In this document: one piece after another, positions 42,886 to 52,757 of the stretch | Layout of the letters: each line of letters opens with the position of its first letter | Position numbering within the stretch: the first letter of the stretch is position 1 | Assembly (NCBI GenBank): GCA_017478085.1 | Contig: JAFVEE010000074.1 | Span: 1-58,853 of the forward strand | Direction: 5' to 3' | Source of the DNA: Prevotella sp. | Lineage (GTDB): Bacteria > Bacteroidota > Bacteroidia > Bacteroidales > Bacteroidaceae | Length of the DNA: 58,853 bases | Position numbers and translations under genes: made by a program | Notes under the pieces: generated by a model | The model's input: only the letters and a program-made list of their open reading frames with translations | The model's database searches: none | What the model was told of the DNA's origin: nothing

Positions 42886-44175
42886 CTAAATCTGGTCGAA
42901 AGCCTGCTGCAGGTCGTCGATGATGTCGTCGATGTGCTCGGTGCCTATAGAGAGGCGGATGGTGGCAGGCGTGATGTGCTGCTGTTCCAGTTCCTCGGGC
43001 GACATCTGCGAGTGGGTGGTGGTGTAGGGATGGATGACCAGGCTCTTCACGTCGGCCACGTTGGCCAGCAGCGAGAAGATCTGGAGGGCATCGATGAACT
43101 TCCAGGCCTCCTGCTCGCCGCCCTTGATCTCGAAGGTGAAGATGCTGCCGCCGCCCTGGGGGAAGTACTTCTGATAGAGGGCGTGGTCGGGATGCGTGGG
43201 CAGCGAGGGATGGTTCACCTTGGCCACCTTCGGGTGGTTCTTCAGGAAGTCCACCACCTTCAGGGCGTTCTCCACGTGGCGCTCAACGCGCAGTGAGAGC
43301 GTCTCCAGTCCTTGCAGCAGGATCCAGGCGTTGAAGGGGCTGATGGCAGCACCGGTATCGCGCAGGATCACGGCACGGATGCGGGTCACGAAGGCGGCAG
43401 CACCGGCCACGTCGGCAAACACGGCACCGTGGTACGAAGGATCGGGCTTGCCCAGCGTGGGATATTTGTCGGCGTTCTTCTTCCAGTCGAACGAGCCGCC
43501 GTCGACGATCACGCCGCCGAGGCTTGAACCGTGACCACCCAGAAACTTCGTGGCCGAGTGTACCACCACGTCGGCTCCGTGCTCCAGCGGACGGATGAGG
43601 AACGGCGTGCCGAAGGTGTTGTCGACGATGAAGGGAATGTTGTGCTTGTGGGCAATCTCGGCCACGGCGTCCAGATTGGTCACGTCGCTATTGGGATTGC
43701 CGAAGGTCTCGGCGTAGATGACCTTCGTGTTGGGCTGGATGGCGGCCTCGAGGGCGGCCAGGTCGTTCACGTTGACGATGGTATTGCTGATGCCCTGGGT
43801 AGAGAGGGTATGCGTAATCAGGTTGAACGAGCCGCCATACAGGTTGTCGGCTGCCACGATGTGGTCGCCAGCCTGGGCAATGTTCTGCAGGGCGTAGGTC
43901 ACGGCTGCTGCGCCGCTGGCCACGGCCAGACCTGCCACGCCGCCTTCCAGTGCGGCCACGCGGTCTTCGAACACGCCCTGGGTAGAGTTGGTCAGACGAC
44001 CATAGATATTACCGGCATCGCGCAGGCCGAAGCGGTCGGCAGCATGCTGCGAGTTGCGGAACACGTAGCTCGTGGTCTGGTAGATAGGCACGGCGCGTGC
44101 GTCGGTTGCGGGATCAGGATTCTCTTGTCCTACGTGCAGCTGAAGGGTCTCGAAATGAAGTTTCTTGTTGCTCAT
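42886..44175 (-). CDS. metY: O-acetylhomoserine aminocarboxypropyltransferase/sulfhydrylase
   Basis: 429 residues of the Cys/Met-metabolism PLP family. The PLP lysine is K210 in [40 protein letters not shown] and [14 protein letters not shown] match MetY. It makes homocysteine from O-acetylhomoserine and sulfide (or cysteine synthase-like activity). Together with cysK it forms a sulfur-assimilation pair driven by one promoter. Confidence 0.95.
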   Translation of the reverse strand: MSNKKLHFETLQLHVGQENPDPATDARAVPIYQTTSYVFRNSQHAADRFGLRDAGNIYGRLTNSTQGVFEDRVAALEGGVAGLAVASGAAAVTYALQNIAQAGDHIVAADNLYGGSFNLITHTLSTQGISNTIVNVNDLAALEAAIQPNTKVIYAETFGNPNSDVTNLDAVAEIAHKHNIPFIVDNTFGTPFLIRPLEHGADVVVHSATKFLGGHGSSLGGVIVDGGSFDWKKNADKYPTLGKPDPSYHGAVFADVAGAAAFVTRIRAVILRDTGAAISPFNAWILLQGLETLSLRVERHVENALKVVDFLKNHPKVAKVNHPSLPTHPDHALYQKYFPQGGGSIFTFEIKGGEQEAWKFIDALQIFSLLANVADVKSLVIHPYTTTHSQMSPEELEQQHITPATIRLSIGTEHIDDIIDDLQQAFDQI

Positions 44176-44233
44176 AACTTTTGTCCTTTCTTTTTATTTT
44201 TGTTATTATTTGTTGTTCTTAATCATTGACAGG

Positions 44234-44243
44234 TGCAAAGGTA
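44234..44243 (-). promoter_or_regulatory. Promoter of metY-cysK (TACCTTTGCA)
   Basis: Exact -7 consensus on the minus strand, about 60 bp before metY. Confidence 0.7.
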
Positions 44244-44249
44244 CGGCAA

Positions 44250-44324
44250 AAAAATAGCCCCCAGAATCGCACAAATGCGGCATTCGGCCTACCACAAATG
44301 TGGTATTTGAGCGATTCTGGGGGC
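44250..44324 (-). terminator. Large terminator between the Por-tailed gene and metY
   Basis: A perfect 14-bp stem (GCGATTCTGGGGGC with its complement at 44257-44270) holds a 40-nt loop that itself contains ACCACA/TGTGGT. On the minus strand it runs into TATTTTTTTG. It ends the gene at 44345 and lies just before the metY promoter. Confidence 0.85.
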
Positions 44325-44344
44325 CACTTTGAGTGGATTATGCA

Positions 44345-44821
44345 CTATTTATTCATAACCTTCTTGGTTTCTGTGCCAACTTTCACAATGTAGACGCCTT
44401 TCACCATGCCGTTCAGGTTCACCTCGGTCTCGCCCGGAGTAGCCGTCACCTTGCGCACGGCCTTGCCGCCCATGTCGTAGACGGTCACCGTAGAGGGCTC
44501 GGTAATGTTCACGCGCAGCACGCCATCCTTCATCGAGATGGTGGGCTGGGTGCTCACGGCGGCAATGCCGTTGGTGCCCGTCTCCGAGAAGAACATCTTC
44601 GAGAGACTGGCCAGGGGCAGCCTCTGCTCGGTGCCATTGGCAAGGTGCAGCACCATATTGCTGGAATCGAAGGTGATGCGGCTGATGTCGCTCACCGAGA
44701 CACTGGTCTCACCACCCGTCTGGCCGATGGTCAGGTAGGCATAGCTATCGGCAAAGGCAGTGCCGCTGACTGTCAGCAGCAGGGCCATCAGTGCGTTACG
44801 TAATGCTTTCATCTTCTTCAT
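44345..44821 (-). CDS. Small secreted protein with Por/T9SS-type C-terminal domain
   Basis: 158 residues with a signal peptide ending TAFADS. The middle (SVSVSDISRITFDSSNMVLHLANG) is a short beta region seen in many Prevotella secreted proteins. Residues about 85-158 are the sorting domain: VLRVNITEPSTVTVYDMGGKAVRKV...GVYIVKVGTETKKVMNK. It is essentially a tail with almost no cargo. ATG 44821 is preferred to the upstream non-ATG start; a second ATG at 44812 is possible. A consensus promoter lies 29 bp upstream. Confidence 0.8.
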   Translation of the reverse strand: MKKMKALRNALMALLLTVSGTAFADSYAYLTIGQTGGETSVSVSDISRITFDSSNMVLHLANGTEQRLPLASLSKMFFSETGTNGIAAVSTQPTISMKDGVLRVNITEPSTVTVYDMGGKAVRKVTATPGETEVNLNGMVKGVYIVKVGTETKKVMNK

Positions 44822-44849
44822 TCTTTGATTATTAAATACTTGATTTGCG

Positions 44850-44859
44850 TGCAAAGGTA
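44850..44859 (-). promoter_or_regulatory. Promoter of the Por-tailed gene (TACCTTTGCA)
   Basis: Exact -7 consensus on the minus strand; TTTGCGTGCAAAGGTA context is shared with the corA promoter. Confidence 0.7.
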
Positions 44860-44946
44860 AAAAAAAATATCGAAGTGCATCTGTTTTTATCCGTTAAACT
44901 TTCATATTTTCGCTTTCATTCGCCCTGCACGTAAGAAAATATTCAT

Positions 44947-44956
44947 TATCTTTGCA
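44947..44956 (+). promoter_or_regulatory. Promoter of the alpha-2-macroglobulin operon (TATCTTTGCA)
   Basis: Exact -7 consensus 33 bp before ATG 44989, divergent from the promoter at 44850. Confidence 0.75.
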
Positions 44957-44988
44957 CTTCACTATTATAATAAATAAGGTGTAAGCGT

Positions 44989-47900
44989 ATGAAAAAACAA
45001 TTTCTGGGTGTGCTTGCCACACTGCTCATGATGCCTATGATACTATTCGGACAGACCTACGACAGCCTGTGGAAGCAGGTGAGCCAGGCAGAGGAGAAAG
45101 ACCTGCCGCAGACGCAGCTGAAAGCCCTGCAGCAGATAGCCGCCAAGGCAGAGAAAGAGCGGGCCTACGGCCAGCTGATGAAGGCCGAGCTGATGCAGGC
45201 CCGCGTGCAGACCACGGTGAGCCCCGACTCGCTGCTGCCCGCCGTAGAGCGGCTGCGCCAGCGGGCTGAGGCCTGCAAGGACGTGCCCCTACAGGCCATC
45301 TACTACGCCGTGCTGGGCAAGATCTACCAGCAGAACAGCGAGATAGTCGACGACTGGAAGGCCATTGCCGACGACTACTTCCGCCGTGCGCTGGCCCACC
45401 CGGAGCAGCTGGCCGCCGTGAAGGCCACCGACTACCAGCCCTTCGTAGAGAAAGGCGAGGACAGCCGCATGTACAACCACGACCTGCTGAGCCTCATTGG
45501 CCGCGAGACGCAGCAATACCAGCCGCTGGTAGACTACTATATGACCACCGACAACCGCCTGGCCCAGCTGCTCAGCTCGCTGGAGCTGATAGAGAGTGAA
45601 GAGCCCGACGAGAGCGAGGACGTGGAGAACTCGCCCTACTTGCGGCGCATCGACTCGCTGATAGCGCGCTACGGCGACCTGCCGGAGTGTGGCGAGGCAG
45701 CCCTGGAGCGCTTCGAGTTTATGGACGATAAGACCATCGCCACGGCTGAGCAGAAGGTGGCCTACATCGACGAGGCACTGAGCCGCTGGGGCAGCTGGAA
45801 GCGCATGAACTGGCTGCGCAACAGCCGCAACGACCTGACAGCCCTGCAGTTCAACGCCCGTCTGGAGCGGCGGGTGTGGATTCCCAACCGGAAGCAGACC
45901 ATTCATTTAGACAACCTGCGGGGCATCAGCCAGCTCACCCTGCGCTTCTACCGCGTAAACGTAGACGGCGACACGCAGCTTCAGCCCGAGAACAATGAAG
46001 ACTACAAACAGCTGAAGCCGCTGCTCACGCAGCTGCCCATCACCTTGCAGCGCACCTATACCGGCAAGAAGGACTACGAGCTCTACGACGACACGCTGAC
46101 GCTCGAAGGCCTGCCCGTGGGTGTCTATATGATGGAGGCCGAGAGCCTGCCTGAGACTTCAATCTCGCGCACGCTGTTCTTCGTGAGCGATGTGCGCGTG
46201 CTCATAGAGCCGCTGCCCCAGAACCAGCTGCGCTTCGTGGCCGTGAGCGCCACCACGGGCCAGCCGCTGCCGGGCGCAAAGCTGCGCCTCACCCAGCGCA
46301 ACGGCTATCGAAAGAACAAGCTGATAACCACGCTCACCACGGGCAAGGATGGCGAATACCTCTATTCTTTTAAGGACGGCGAGCGCCCCACCGAGGCCTT
46401 TGCCACCACGGCCAATGACCGTGCCTGCCCCACGATGAGCTGCTATAGCTACTACAACTACAGCGACGACCCGCGCACCCAGTCACACACCAACATCTAC
46501 ACCGACCGCGCCATCTACCGCCCAGGTCAGACGGTGCAGGTGGCAGCCATCGTCTACCAGACGGAACGTGGCTTCGAGCACCAGGTGCTTCCCGGCAAGA
46601 AGGTGAAGGCCCAGCTGCGCGATGCCAATTACAAGGTGGTGGAGGAGAAGGAGCTGCTGACCGACGACTTCGGCACCGTGAGCACGCAGTTCACGCTGCC
46701 CTCATCGGCACTGACGGGAGAGTTCTCGGTGCAGGTGAACGGCCACTCGCAGTATTTCCGTGTAGAGGAGTACAAGCGGCCCACGTTCCAAGTGGAGTTC
46801 CCCAAGGTGGAGCAGGACTATAAGGACGGCGACACGCTCACCGTCAAGGCCACGGCCCGCACCTACGCTGGCGTGCCCGTGCAAGGCGCGCGCGTAAAAT
46901 ATAAGGTAGAGCGGCGCATGGCCTTCTGGTGGATGAGCTACTGGCGCTACTGGCAGGGTGGCTTCATCGGCACGGCCCAGCAGAACGAAGAGGTGTTTGC
47001 GGGCGAGGCCGTAACTGCCGACGATGGCACCTTCCTGGTGCAGATGCCTATGGTGCTGCCACGCCTGCAGCATCCGCTGTTCTATAACTTCGTGGTCGTG
47101 GCCGACGTGACCGATCAGGCCGGCGAGACGCATCAGGGCCAGCTGTCGTTGCCATTGGGCAACCGCAAGACGGCTCTCACTGTCGACCTGCCCGACAAGG
47201 TGCTGGCCGAGCAGATGCCGCAAGTGAAGCTGCACGTGCTGAATGCCGCAGGCAACGATGTGCAGGCCACGGTTCGCTACCAACTGGACGGCGGCAAATG
47301 GCAAGAGGTGGCCAGCAATTCTCCTTTCTCATTACTCACTTCTCATTTAAAGAGCGGCAAGCACACGCTGAAGGCAGAATACGAGGGCGAGACGCTGGAG
47401 CGCGACTTCGTGGTGTTCTCGCTCGACGACAAGCGGCCCGCAGCCGAGACCGACGACTGGTTCTACGTCTCGGCAGCGCAGTTCCCCAATGATGGCAAGC
47501 CCGTCACCGTGCAGGTGGGCTCGTCGGCCAAGGACGTGCACATCGTCTACACGCTGGTGGCTGGCAACGACATCATTGAGCAGGGAGCCATCGACCGCTC
47601 GAACGAGCTCGTCAACCGCAAGCTCGTCTACAAGCCTGAGTATGGCAACGGCCTGGCCCTGAGCTTTGCCTGGATAAAAGAGGGCAAGACCTATCTGCAC
47701 ACCCAGCAGATTCAGCGTCCGCTGCCCAACAAGAAACTCACGATGAAGTGGGAAACCTTCCGCGACCGCCTCACCCCCGGTCAGCAGGAAGAGTGGACGC
47801 TCAGCATTGACAACTCAACCATAAAACACTCTCAGCTGCTTGCCGTTCTCTACGACAAGAGCCTCGACCAGATTGTTTCTCACCAGTGGTCTTTGGAGCC

Positions 47901-50481
47901 TGCAACCTATCTGCCTATGGCTCATCTGCGCTGGATCAATACCGACTGGGGCAGCACCGCCTGCTATGGCAGCTACCACGAGAAGGCACTGCGGGCCGAC
48001 CTGCTGGAGTGGAGCCACTTCGACAGCGACTGCTTCCCCCACTACTGGATGGGGCGCCGCAGACAGATGATGTTCAAAGGTATGGCTATGAATGAGATAG
48101 CCGTTTCAAAGCAAACGGCTGCGCCACGCATGGCGATGGCCGAGGATGCCGCCATTGGCACATTCGACGTGAGAGGCAACGACGAGGCGATGGAGTCAGC
48201 CATGGACGATGCCGGCAATGGAGCGGAGGCTAAGGCCGACGCCCCGGAGGTGGCGGTGCGCGAGAATCTGCAGGAGACCGCCTTCTTCTATCCGCAGCTG
48301 CTGACTGACGAAGGGGGGCGCATCAGCCTGAAGTTCACGCTGCCCGAAAGCCTCACCACCTGGCGCTTTATGGGCATCGCCCACACCCAGGACATGATGC
48401 ACGGCTACCTGGATGGCGAGGCAGTGGCGCAGAAGGACGTGATGATACAGCCCAACGTGCCGCGCTTCCTCCGTGTGGGCGACGAGGGCACCATCTCGGC
48501 TCGCATCTTCAACACGACCGACCGCGAGCAGAGCGGCACCGCACGCCTGCTGCTGATAGACCCCGAGAGCAACCAGCCCGTCTACGATGAGCAAACGGCC
48601 TGCTTGGTTGGAGCAAACAGCACCGATGCCGTCAGTTTCCACGTCGATTGCTCCAAGCTGCAAGACTACTCGCTCCTCGTCTGCAAGATGACCGTGAGCG
48701 GCGAGACCTTCAGCGACGGCGAGCAACACTATCTGCCCATCCTGCCCAATCGTGAGCACGTCACCGTGACCGTGCCCTTCACGCAGAACGAGCCGGGCAC
48801 GAAGACCGTCGACCTGAAGGCAATCGTTCCCGATGGCGTGTCACAAGAAAAGCTCACCTTCGAATATACGAACAATCCCGCTTGGCTGATGGTGCAGGCC
48901 CTGCCCACCATTGCTTCGCCTTGCGACAAGAATGCCATCAGCCAGGCCGCCTCGCTCTATGCCAACAGCCTGGGCAAGTTCATCCTCGACCAGAACCCGC
49001 AGGCCAAGCATGTGTTTGAGATGTGGAAGCGGGAAACTGGCGACGAGACCTCCATGATGAGTGCACTGGAGAAGGACGAAGAGCTGAAGGACCTGATGCT
49101 CACCGAGACCCCGTGGGTGATGGATGCCGACCGCGAGGCCGAGCAGAAGCAACGCCTGGCCGACTTCTTCGACGAGAACCTGATGCAGCAGCGCCTGGCT
49201 TCGGCCACCACGCAACTGCAGAAGCTACAGAACGCCGACGGCTCGTGGAGCTGGTGGGAAGGCATGCGCGGCTCATTCTATATGACCGTTGAGATCAGTG
49301 AGATGCTGGTGCGACTGAACCAGATGGCCAGTGTGCAGGACGACACGAAGCAAATGCTCACCAGCTCGTTCAAGTTTATGAACAAGGAAATCCTGGAGTT
49401 GGTAGCCGAGATGAAGAAGGAAGAGAAGAAAGGCCACAAGCAGACGTTCCCCAGCTTCAAGGCCCTGCAGTACCTCTACCTCTCGACGATCGACGGTCGC
49501 AAGCAGCCTGCCAATGTGCAGGAGGCGCAGGAATACCTGAAGAAGCTGTTGAAGAAGGACATCAAGAACCAGACCATCTACGAGAAGGCCATGTCGGCCA
49601 TCATCCTCCATGCGCCGCTCTACATTCAGAGCCTGAAGGAGTACACCGTCTATAAAGAGGAGATGGGCCGCTACTACGACACGCCGCGCGCAGGCTACTC
49701 GTGGCGCGACTACCGCATACCCACGCAGGTGGCTGCCATCGAGGCCCTGCAACGCCTGTCGCCCAGCGACCAGCAGACCATCGAAGAGATGCAACGCTGG
49801 CTGCTGCAGGAGAAGCGCACTGTAGGCTGGGATACGCCCATTAACAGCGTCGATGCCATCTATGCCTTCCTGAACGGTCGCTCGCAGGTGCTTGCCGCCC
49901 AGCCCAAGACCGTGCTGAAGGTCGACGGCAAGGAGCTCGAAACGTCTGCCGCCACCGCCGGCATCGGCTACGTGAAGTCCTCGATGACGGGTCAGGCTCC
50001 CCAGACATTCACAGCCGAGAAGACTTCCACCGGCACCAGCTGGGGTGCTGTCTATGCGCAGTTCATGCAGCCCGTGAAAGACATCGCCCACCAGAAGAGC
50101 GGCATCAGCGTAAAGCGCGAGATACTGACTGCAGAAACAAATTCTAAACTCAAAGTGGGCAACCGCGTAAAGGTGCGCCTCACCATCGAGGCCGACCGCG
50201 ACTACGACTTCGTGGAGGTCGTCGACCGCCGGGCCGCCTGCATGGAGCCCGTGCAGCAGCTCAGCGGCTATCATAGCGGAGCCTACTGCGCACCGAAGGA
50301 CTTCGCCACCTGCTATTACTTCGACCTGCTGCCCAAGGGCAAGCGCGTCTTCGAGACCGAATATTACATCGACCGTCCCGGCCGCTACGAGACGGGCACC
50401 TGCACCGTGCAGTGCGCCTACGCCCCCGAGTTCCGCGGTACCACCCATTCGCAGACCATACAAGTAGAACCAAACGAATAA
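44989..50481 (+). CDS. Bacterial alpha-2-macroglobulin-like protein, thioester motif absent
   Basis: 1830 residues with a signal peptide (MKKQFLGVLATLLMMPMILFGQ). Macroglobulin domains are visible: TNIYTDRAIYRPGQTVQVAAIVYQ (MG2-type start), GEFSVQVNGHSQYFRVEEYKRPTFQVEF, and FFYPQLLTDEGGRISLKFTLPESLTTWRFMGIAHT, the strongly conserved A2M block. An alpha/alpha toroid follows (QKLQNADGSWSWWEG). The CxEQ thioester is missing: the equivalent place reads IASPCDKNAISQAASLY. It is likely an envelope protein of the protease-trap superfamily acting without covalent capture. It is followed after 3 bp by a DUF1573 gene. Confidence 0.88.
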   Translation: MKKQFLGVLATLLMMPMILFGQTYDSLWKQVSQAEEKDLPQTQLKALQQIAAKAEKERAYGQLMKAELMQARVQTTVSPDSLLPAVERLRQRAEACKDVPLQAIYYAVLGKIYQQNSEIVDDWKAIADDYFRRALAHPEQLAAVKATDYQPFVEKGEDSRMYNHDLLSLIGRETQQYQPLVDYYMTTDNRLAQLLSSLELIESEEPDESEDVENSPYLRRIDSLIARYGDLPECGEAALERFEFMDDKTIATAEQKVAYIDEALSRWGSWKRMNWLRNSRNDLTALQFNARLERRVWIPNRKQTIHLDNLRGISQLTLRFYRVNVDGDTQLQPENNEDYKQLKPLLTQLPITLQRTYTGKKDYELYDDTLTLEGLPVGVYMMEAESLPETSISRTLFFVSDVRVLIEPLPQNQLRFVAVSATTGQPLPGAKLRLTQRNGYRKNKLITTLTTGKDGEYLYSFKDGERPTEAFATTANDRACPTMSCYSYYNYSDDPRTQSHTNIYTDRAIYRPGQTVQVAAIVYQTERGFEHQVLPGKKVKAQLRDANYKVVEEKELLTDDFGTVSTQFTLPSSALTGEFSVQVNGHSQYFRVEEYKRPTFQVEFPKVEQDYKDGDTLTVKATARTYAGVPVQGARVKYKVERRMAFWWMSYWRYWQGGFIGTAQQNEEVFAGEAVTADDGTFLVQMPMVLPRLQHPLFYNFVVVADVTDQAGETHQGQLSLPLGNRKTALTVDLPDKVLAEQMPQVKLHVLNAAGNDVQATVRYQLDGGKWQEVASNSPFSLLTSHLKSGKHTLKAEYEGETLERDFVVFSLDDKRPAAETDDWFYVSAAQFPNDGKPVTVQVGSSAKDVHIVYTLVAGNDIIEQGAIDRSNELVNRKLVYKPEYGNGLALSFAWIKEGKTYLHTQQIQRPLPNKKLTMKWETFRDRLTPGQQEEWTLSIDNSTIKHSQLLAVLYDKSLDQIVSHQWSLEPATYLPMAHLRWINTDWGSTACYGSYHEKALRADLLEWSHFDSDCFPHYWMGRRRQMMFKGMAMNEIAVSKQTAAPRMAMAEDAAIGTFDVRGNDEAMESAMDDAGNGAEAKADAPEVAVRENLQETAFFYPQLLTDEGGRISLKFTLPESLTTWRFMGIAHTQDMMHGYLDGEAVAQKDVMIQPNVPRFLRVGDEGTISARIFNTTDREQSGTARLLLIDPESNQPVYDEQTACLVGANSTDAVSFHVDCSKLQDYSLLVCKMTVSGETFSDGEQHYLPILPNREHVTVTVPFTQNEPGTKTVDLKAIVPDGVSQEKLTFEYTNNPAWLMVQALPTIASPCDKNAISQAASLYANSLGKFILDQNPQAKHVFEMWKRETGDETSMMSALEKDEELKDLMLTETPWVMDADREAEQKQRLADFFDENLMQQRLASATTQLQKLQNADGSWSWWEGMRGSFYMTVEISEMLVRLNQMASVQDDTKQMLTSSFKFMNKEILELVAEMKKEEKKGHKQTFPSFKALQYLYLSTIDGRKQPANVQEAQEYLKKLLKKDIKNQTIYEKAMSAIILHAPLYIQSLKEYTVYKEEMGRYYDTPRAGYSWRDYRIPTQVAAIEALQRLSPSDQQTIEEMQRWLLQEKRTVGWDTPINSVDAIYAFLNGRSQVLAAQPKTVLKVDGKELETSAATAGIGYVKSSMTGQAPQTFTAEKTSTGTSWGAVYAQFMQPVKDIAHQKSGISVKREILTAETNSKLKVGNRVKVRLTIEADRDYDFVEVVDRRAACMEPVQQLSGYHSGAYCAPKDFATCYYFDLLPKGKRVFETEYYIDRPGRYETGTCTVQCAYAPEFRGTTHSQTIQVEPNE

Positions 50482-50484
50482 GCA

Positions 50485-51561
50485 ATGAACAGAAGATTAG
50501 GAATATTTGCAGTATCATTTATCATTTGTCATTTATCATTTAGCCCCGCAGGGGCGCAGAAGCTCGTCGTTCAGCAGCAGACCATCAACTGCGGCAAGAC
50601 GGGCTACGAGGTGCCCGCCACCGCTACCTTCGAGCTGAGGAACAAAGGACTGAAACGCCTGGTCATCAAGGAAGTGCACCCTGACTGCGGCTGCACCCAG
50701 GTACAGGTGTCGAAAAAGGAGCTGGGGGCTAACGACAAGGCCACCATCAAGCTTACCTACGATGCCCGTCAGCTGGGCCACTACGTGAAGCAGGCCGCCG
50801 TCTATACCAATGCCAGCGACCAGCCCGTCTACCTCACTATGAAGGGTGTAGTGCTGGAGGAGCTGAAGGACTACAGTGGCGTTTATCCCTACGCCATGGG
50901 CGAGCTGCTGGCCGACAAGAACGTGCTGGAGTTCGACGACGTGAACAAGGGCGACCACCCCATACAGGAGATTCACATCCTGAACAACAGCGAACGCCAG
51001 ATGACGCCCAACATTCAGCATCTGCCATCCTATCTCTCGGCCATCGTCACCCCTGAGAAGCTGGCTCCCGGCCATGCAGGCAAGGTGTCGGTCATGCTCA
51101 ACTCTGAGAACATCAACGACTACGGGCTCACCCAGTCGGCGGTCTATCTGGCCAGCAACCTGGGCGACAAGGTAAGCCCCGACAACGAGCTGCCCATCTC
51201 GGTGGTGCTGTTGCCCGACCTAAAGAACTACGAGGGCAATCTGAAGCAGTATGCCGCCCGCATGGAACTGTCTGACAGCGTACTCACCCTGGGCATGATC
51301 GACGGCAAGAACCACAAGAGCGGCACCATCCTCATCACCAACCGTGGCCGTCAGCCACTCAAGATCTCGTCGCTACAGATGTTTACAGCGGGCCTCACCC
51401 TGACCCTCGGCAAGCGCGAGCTGCAACCCGGCGAGCAAACCAAGCTGAAGATTGAGGCCGACCGCGACAAGCTGCTGAAAGCCCGCTCGAAGCCCCGTGT
51501 GCTGATGATCACCAACGACCCCGACCACACCAAAGTAGTAATCACCATTCAAGTAAAATAA
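50485..51561 (+). CDS. Exported DUF1573 protein
   Basis: 358 residues with a signal peptide ending PAGAQ. Two DUF1573 (ASPM-SPD-2-Hydin-like Ig) modules occur: residues about 27-125 (TATFELRNKGLKRLVIKEVHPDCGCTQVQ, the diagnostic DCGCT) and a second from about 245 (GTILITNRGRQPLKISSLQM). A middle module resembles the first. Function unknown. The signal-peptide region contains a 7-bp TCATTTA-like repeat. It starts 3 bp after the macroglobulin stop codon. Confidence 0.88.
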   Translation: MNRRLGIFAVSFIICHLSFSPAGAQKLVVQQQTINCGKTGYEVPATATFELRNKGLKRLVIKEVHPDCGCTQVQVSKKELGANDKATIKLTYDARQLGHYVKQAAVYTNASDQPVYLTMKGVVLEELKDYSGVYPYAMGELLADKNVLEFDDVNKGDHPIQEIHILNNSERQMTPNIQHLPSYLSAIVTPEKLAPGHAGKVSVMLNSENINDYGLTQSAVYLASNLGDKVSPDNELPISVVLLPDLKNYEGNLKQYAARMELSDSVLTLGMIDGKNHKSGTILITNRGRQPLKISSLQMFTAGLTLTLGKRELQPGEQTKLKIEADRDKLLKARSKPRVLMITNDPDHTKVVITIQVK

Positions 51562-51563
51562 GG

Positions 51564-51635
51564 CCTATAGGCCCTATAAGTCCTATAAGACCCATTAGCC
51601 CTATAAGACCCATAAGACCCATAAGACCCATACCC
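51564..51635. repeat. 9-bp tandem array, locus 2 (DUF1573-meaB spacer)
   Basis: Eight 9-bp units, starting right after the stop codon: CCTATAGGC, CCTATAAGT, CCTATAAGA, CCCATTAGC, CCTATAAGA, CCCATAAGA x2, CCCATACCC. It fills nearly the whole spacer before meaB and has the same orientation relative to transcription as the metY-cysK array. Confidence 0.93.
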
Positions 51636-51644
51636 CCAAGAACT

Positions 51645-52757
51645 ATGGAACACCCCGAAAACAGCTCAGAATATGCAGGCCTGCAAGTGAATAGCGGCGT
51701 AGAGCAGCCCAGTATCGTGAACCCCTACCTGAAGCAGAAGCGCTTCCGTCGCCGCGAGCTCTCGGCTGCCGAGATGGTCGAAGGCATCGTGCGCGGCGAC
51801 GTGACCATCCTCTCGCAGGCCGTCACGCTCATCGAGAGCGTGAACCCCCTGCACCAGGCCAAGGCACAGGAGGTCATCGAGAAGTGCCTGCCCTATAGCG
51901 GACGCTCCGTGCGCGTAGGCATCAGCGGCGTGCCCGGTGCAGGCAAGAGCACCAGCATCGACGAGTTTGGCATGCACGTGCTGCGCGAAAAGGGCGGCAA
52001 GCTGGCCGTGCTGGCCATCGACCCCTCGTCGGAACGTACCAAAGGCAGCATCCTGGGCGACAAGACGCGCATGGAGAAGCTGGCCCAGCACCCCTCGTCG
52101 TTCATCCGTCCCAGCCCCTCGGCCGGCTCCTTAGGCGGCGTGGCTCGCAAGACGCGCGAGACCATCATCCTGTGCGAGGCCGCCGGCTTCGACAAGATCT
52201 TCGTCGAGACCGTGGGCGTAGGCCAGAGCGAGACGGCCTGCCACTCGATGGTCGACTTCTTCCTGCTCATCCAGGTGGCCGGTACGGGCGACGAGCTGCA
52301 GGGCATCAAGCGCGGCATTATGGAAATATCGGATGGCATCGTCATCAACAAGTGCGACGGCGACAACGTGGACCGCTGTCAGATGGCGGCCACCAACTTC
52401 CGCAACGCCCTGCACTTCTTCCCCATGCCCGAGAGCGGCTGGCTGCCCAAGGTGCTGTGCTACAGCGGCTTCTACGGCACGGGCGTGAAGGAAATCTGGG
52501 ATATGATCTACGAGTACATCGACTTCGTGCGCCATAACGGCTACTTCGACTACCGCCGCAACGAGCAGGCCAAGTACTGGATGTACGAGAGCATCAACGA
52601 GCACCTGCGCCTCAACTTTTACAACAACCCGCTCATCCAGCAGCAGCTCGGGCTGGCCGAGCAATCGGTGCTGCAAGGCCAGAAGACCAGCTTCGTGGCC
52701 GCCCAGGACCTGCTCGACAGCTATTTCAACACATTGAAGAAGATTTTTGCTCCTTGA
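51645..52757 (+). CDS. meaB: Methylmalonyl-CoA mutase-associated GTPase MeaB
   Basis: 370 residues, G3E family. GTPase motifs: Walker A GVPGAGKST (K101), DPSSERTKGSILGDKTRM switch region, FVETVGVGQSE (G3-like), and NKCDGDN (G4). It gates cobalamin loading and protects the mutase of the succinate-propionate pathway used by Prevotella-type fermenters; the mutase genes are not in this window. The last 32 bp overlap the end of the convergent res pseudogene. Confidence 0.95.
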   Translation: MEHPENSSEYAGLQVNSGVEQPSIVNPYLKQKRFRRRELSAAEMVEGIVRGDVTILSQAVTLIESVNPLHQAKAQEVIEKCLPYSGRSVRVGISGVPGAGKSTSIDEFGMHVLREKGGKLAVLAIDPSSERTKGSILGDKTRMEKLAQHPSSFIRPSPSAGSLGGVARKTRETIILCEAAGFDKIFVETVGVGQSETACHSMVDFFLLIQVAGTGDELQGIKRGIMEISDGIVINKCDGDNVDRCQMAATNFRNALHFFPMPESGWLPKVLCYSGFYGTGVKEIWDMIYEYIDFVRHNGYFDYRRNEQAKYWMYESINEHLRLNFYNNPLIQQQLGLAEQSVLQGQKTSFVAAQDLLDSYFNTLKKIFAP

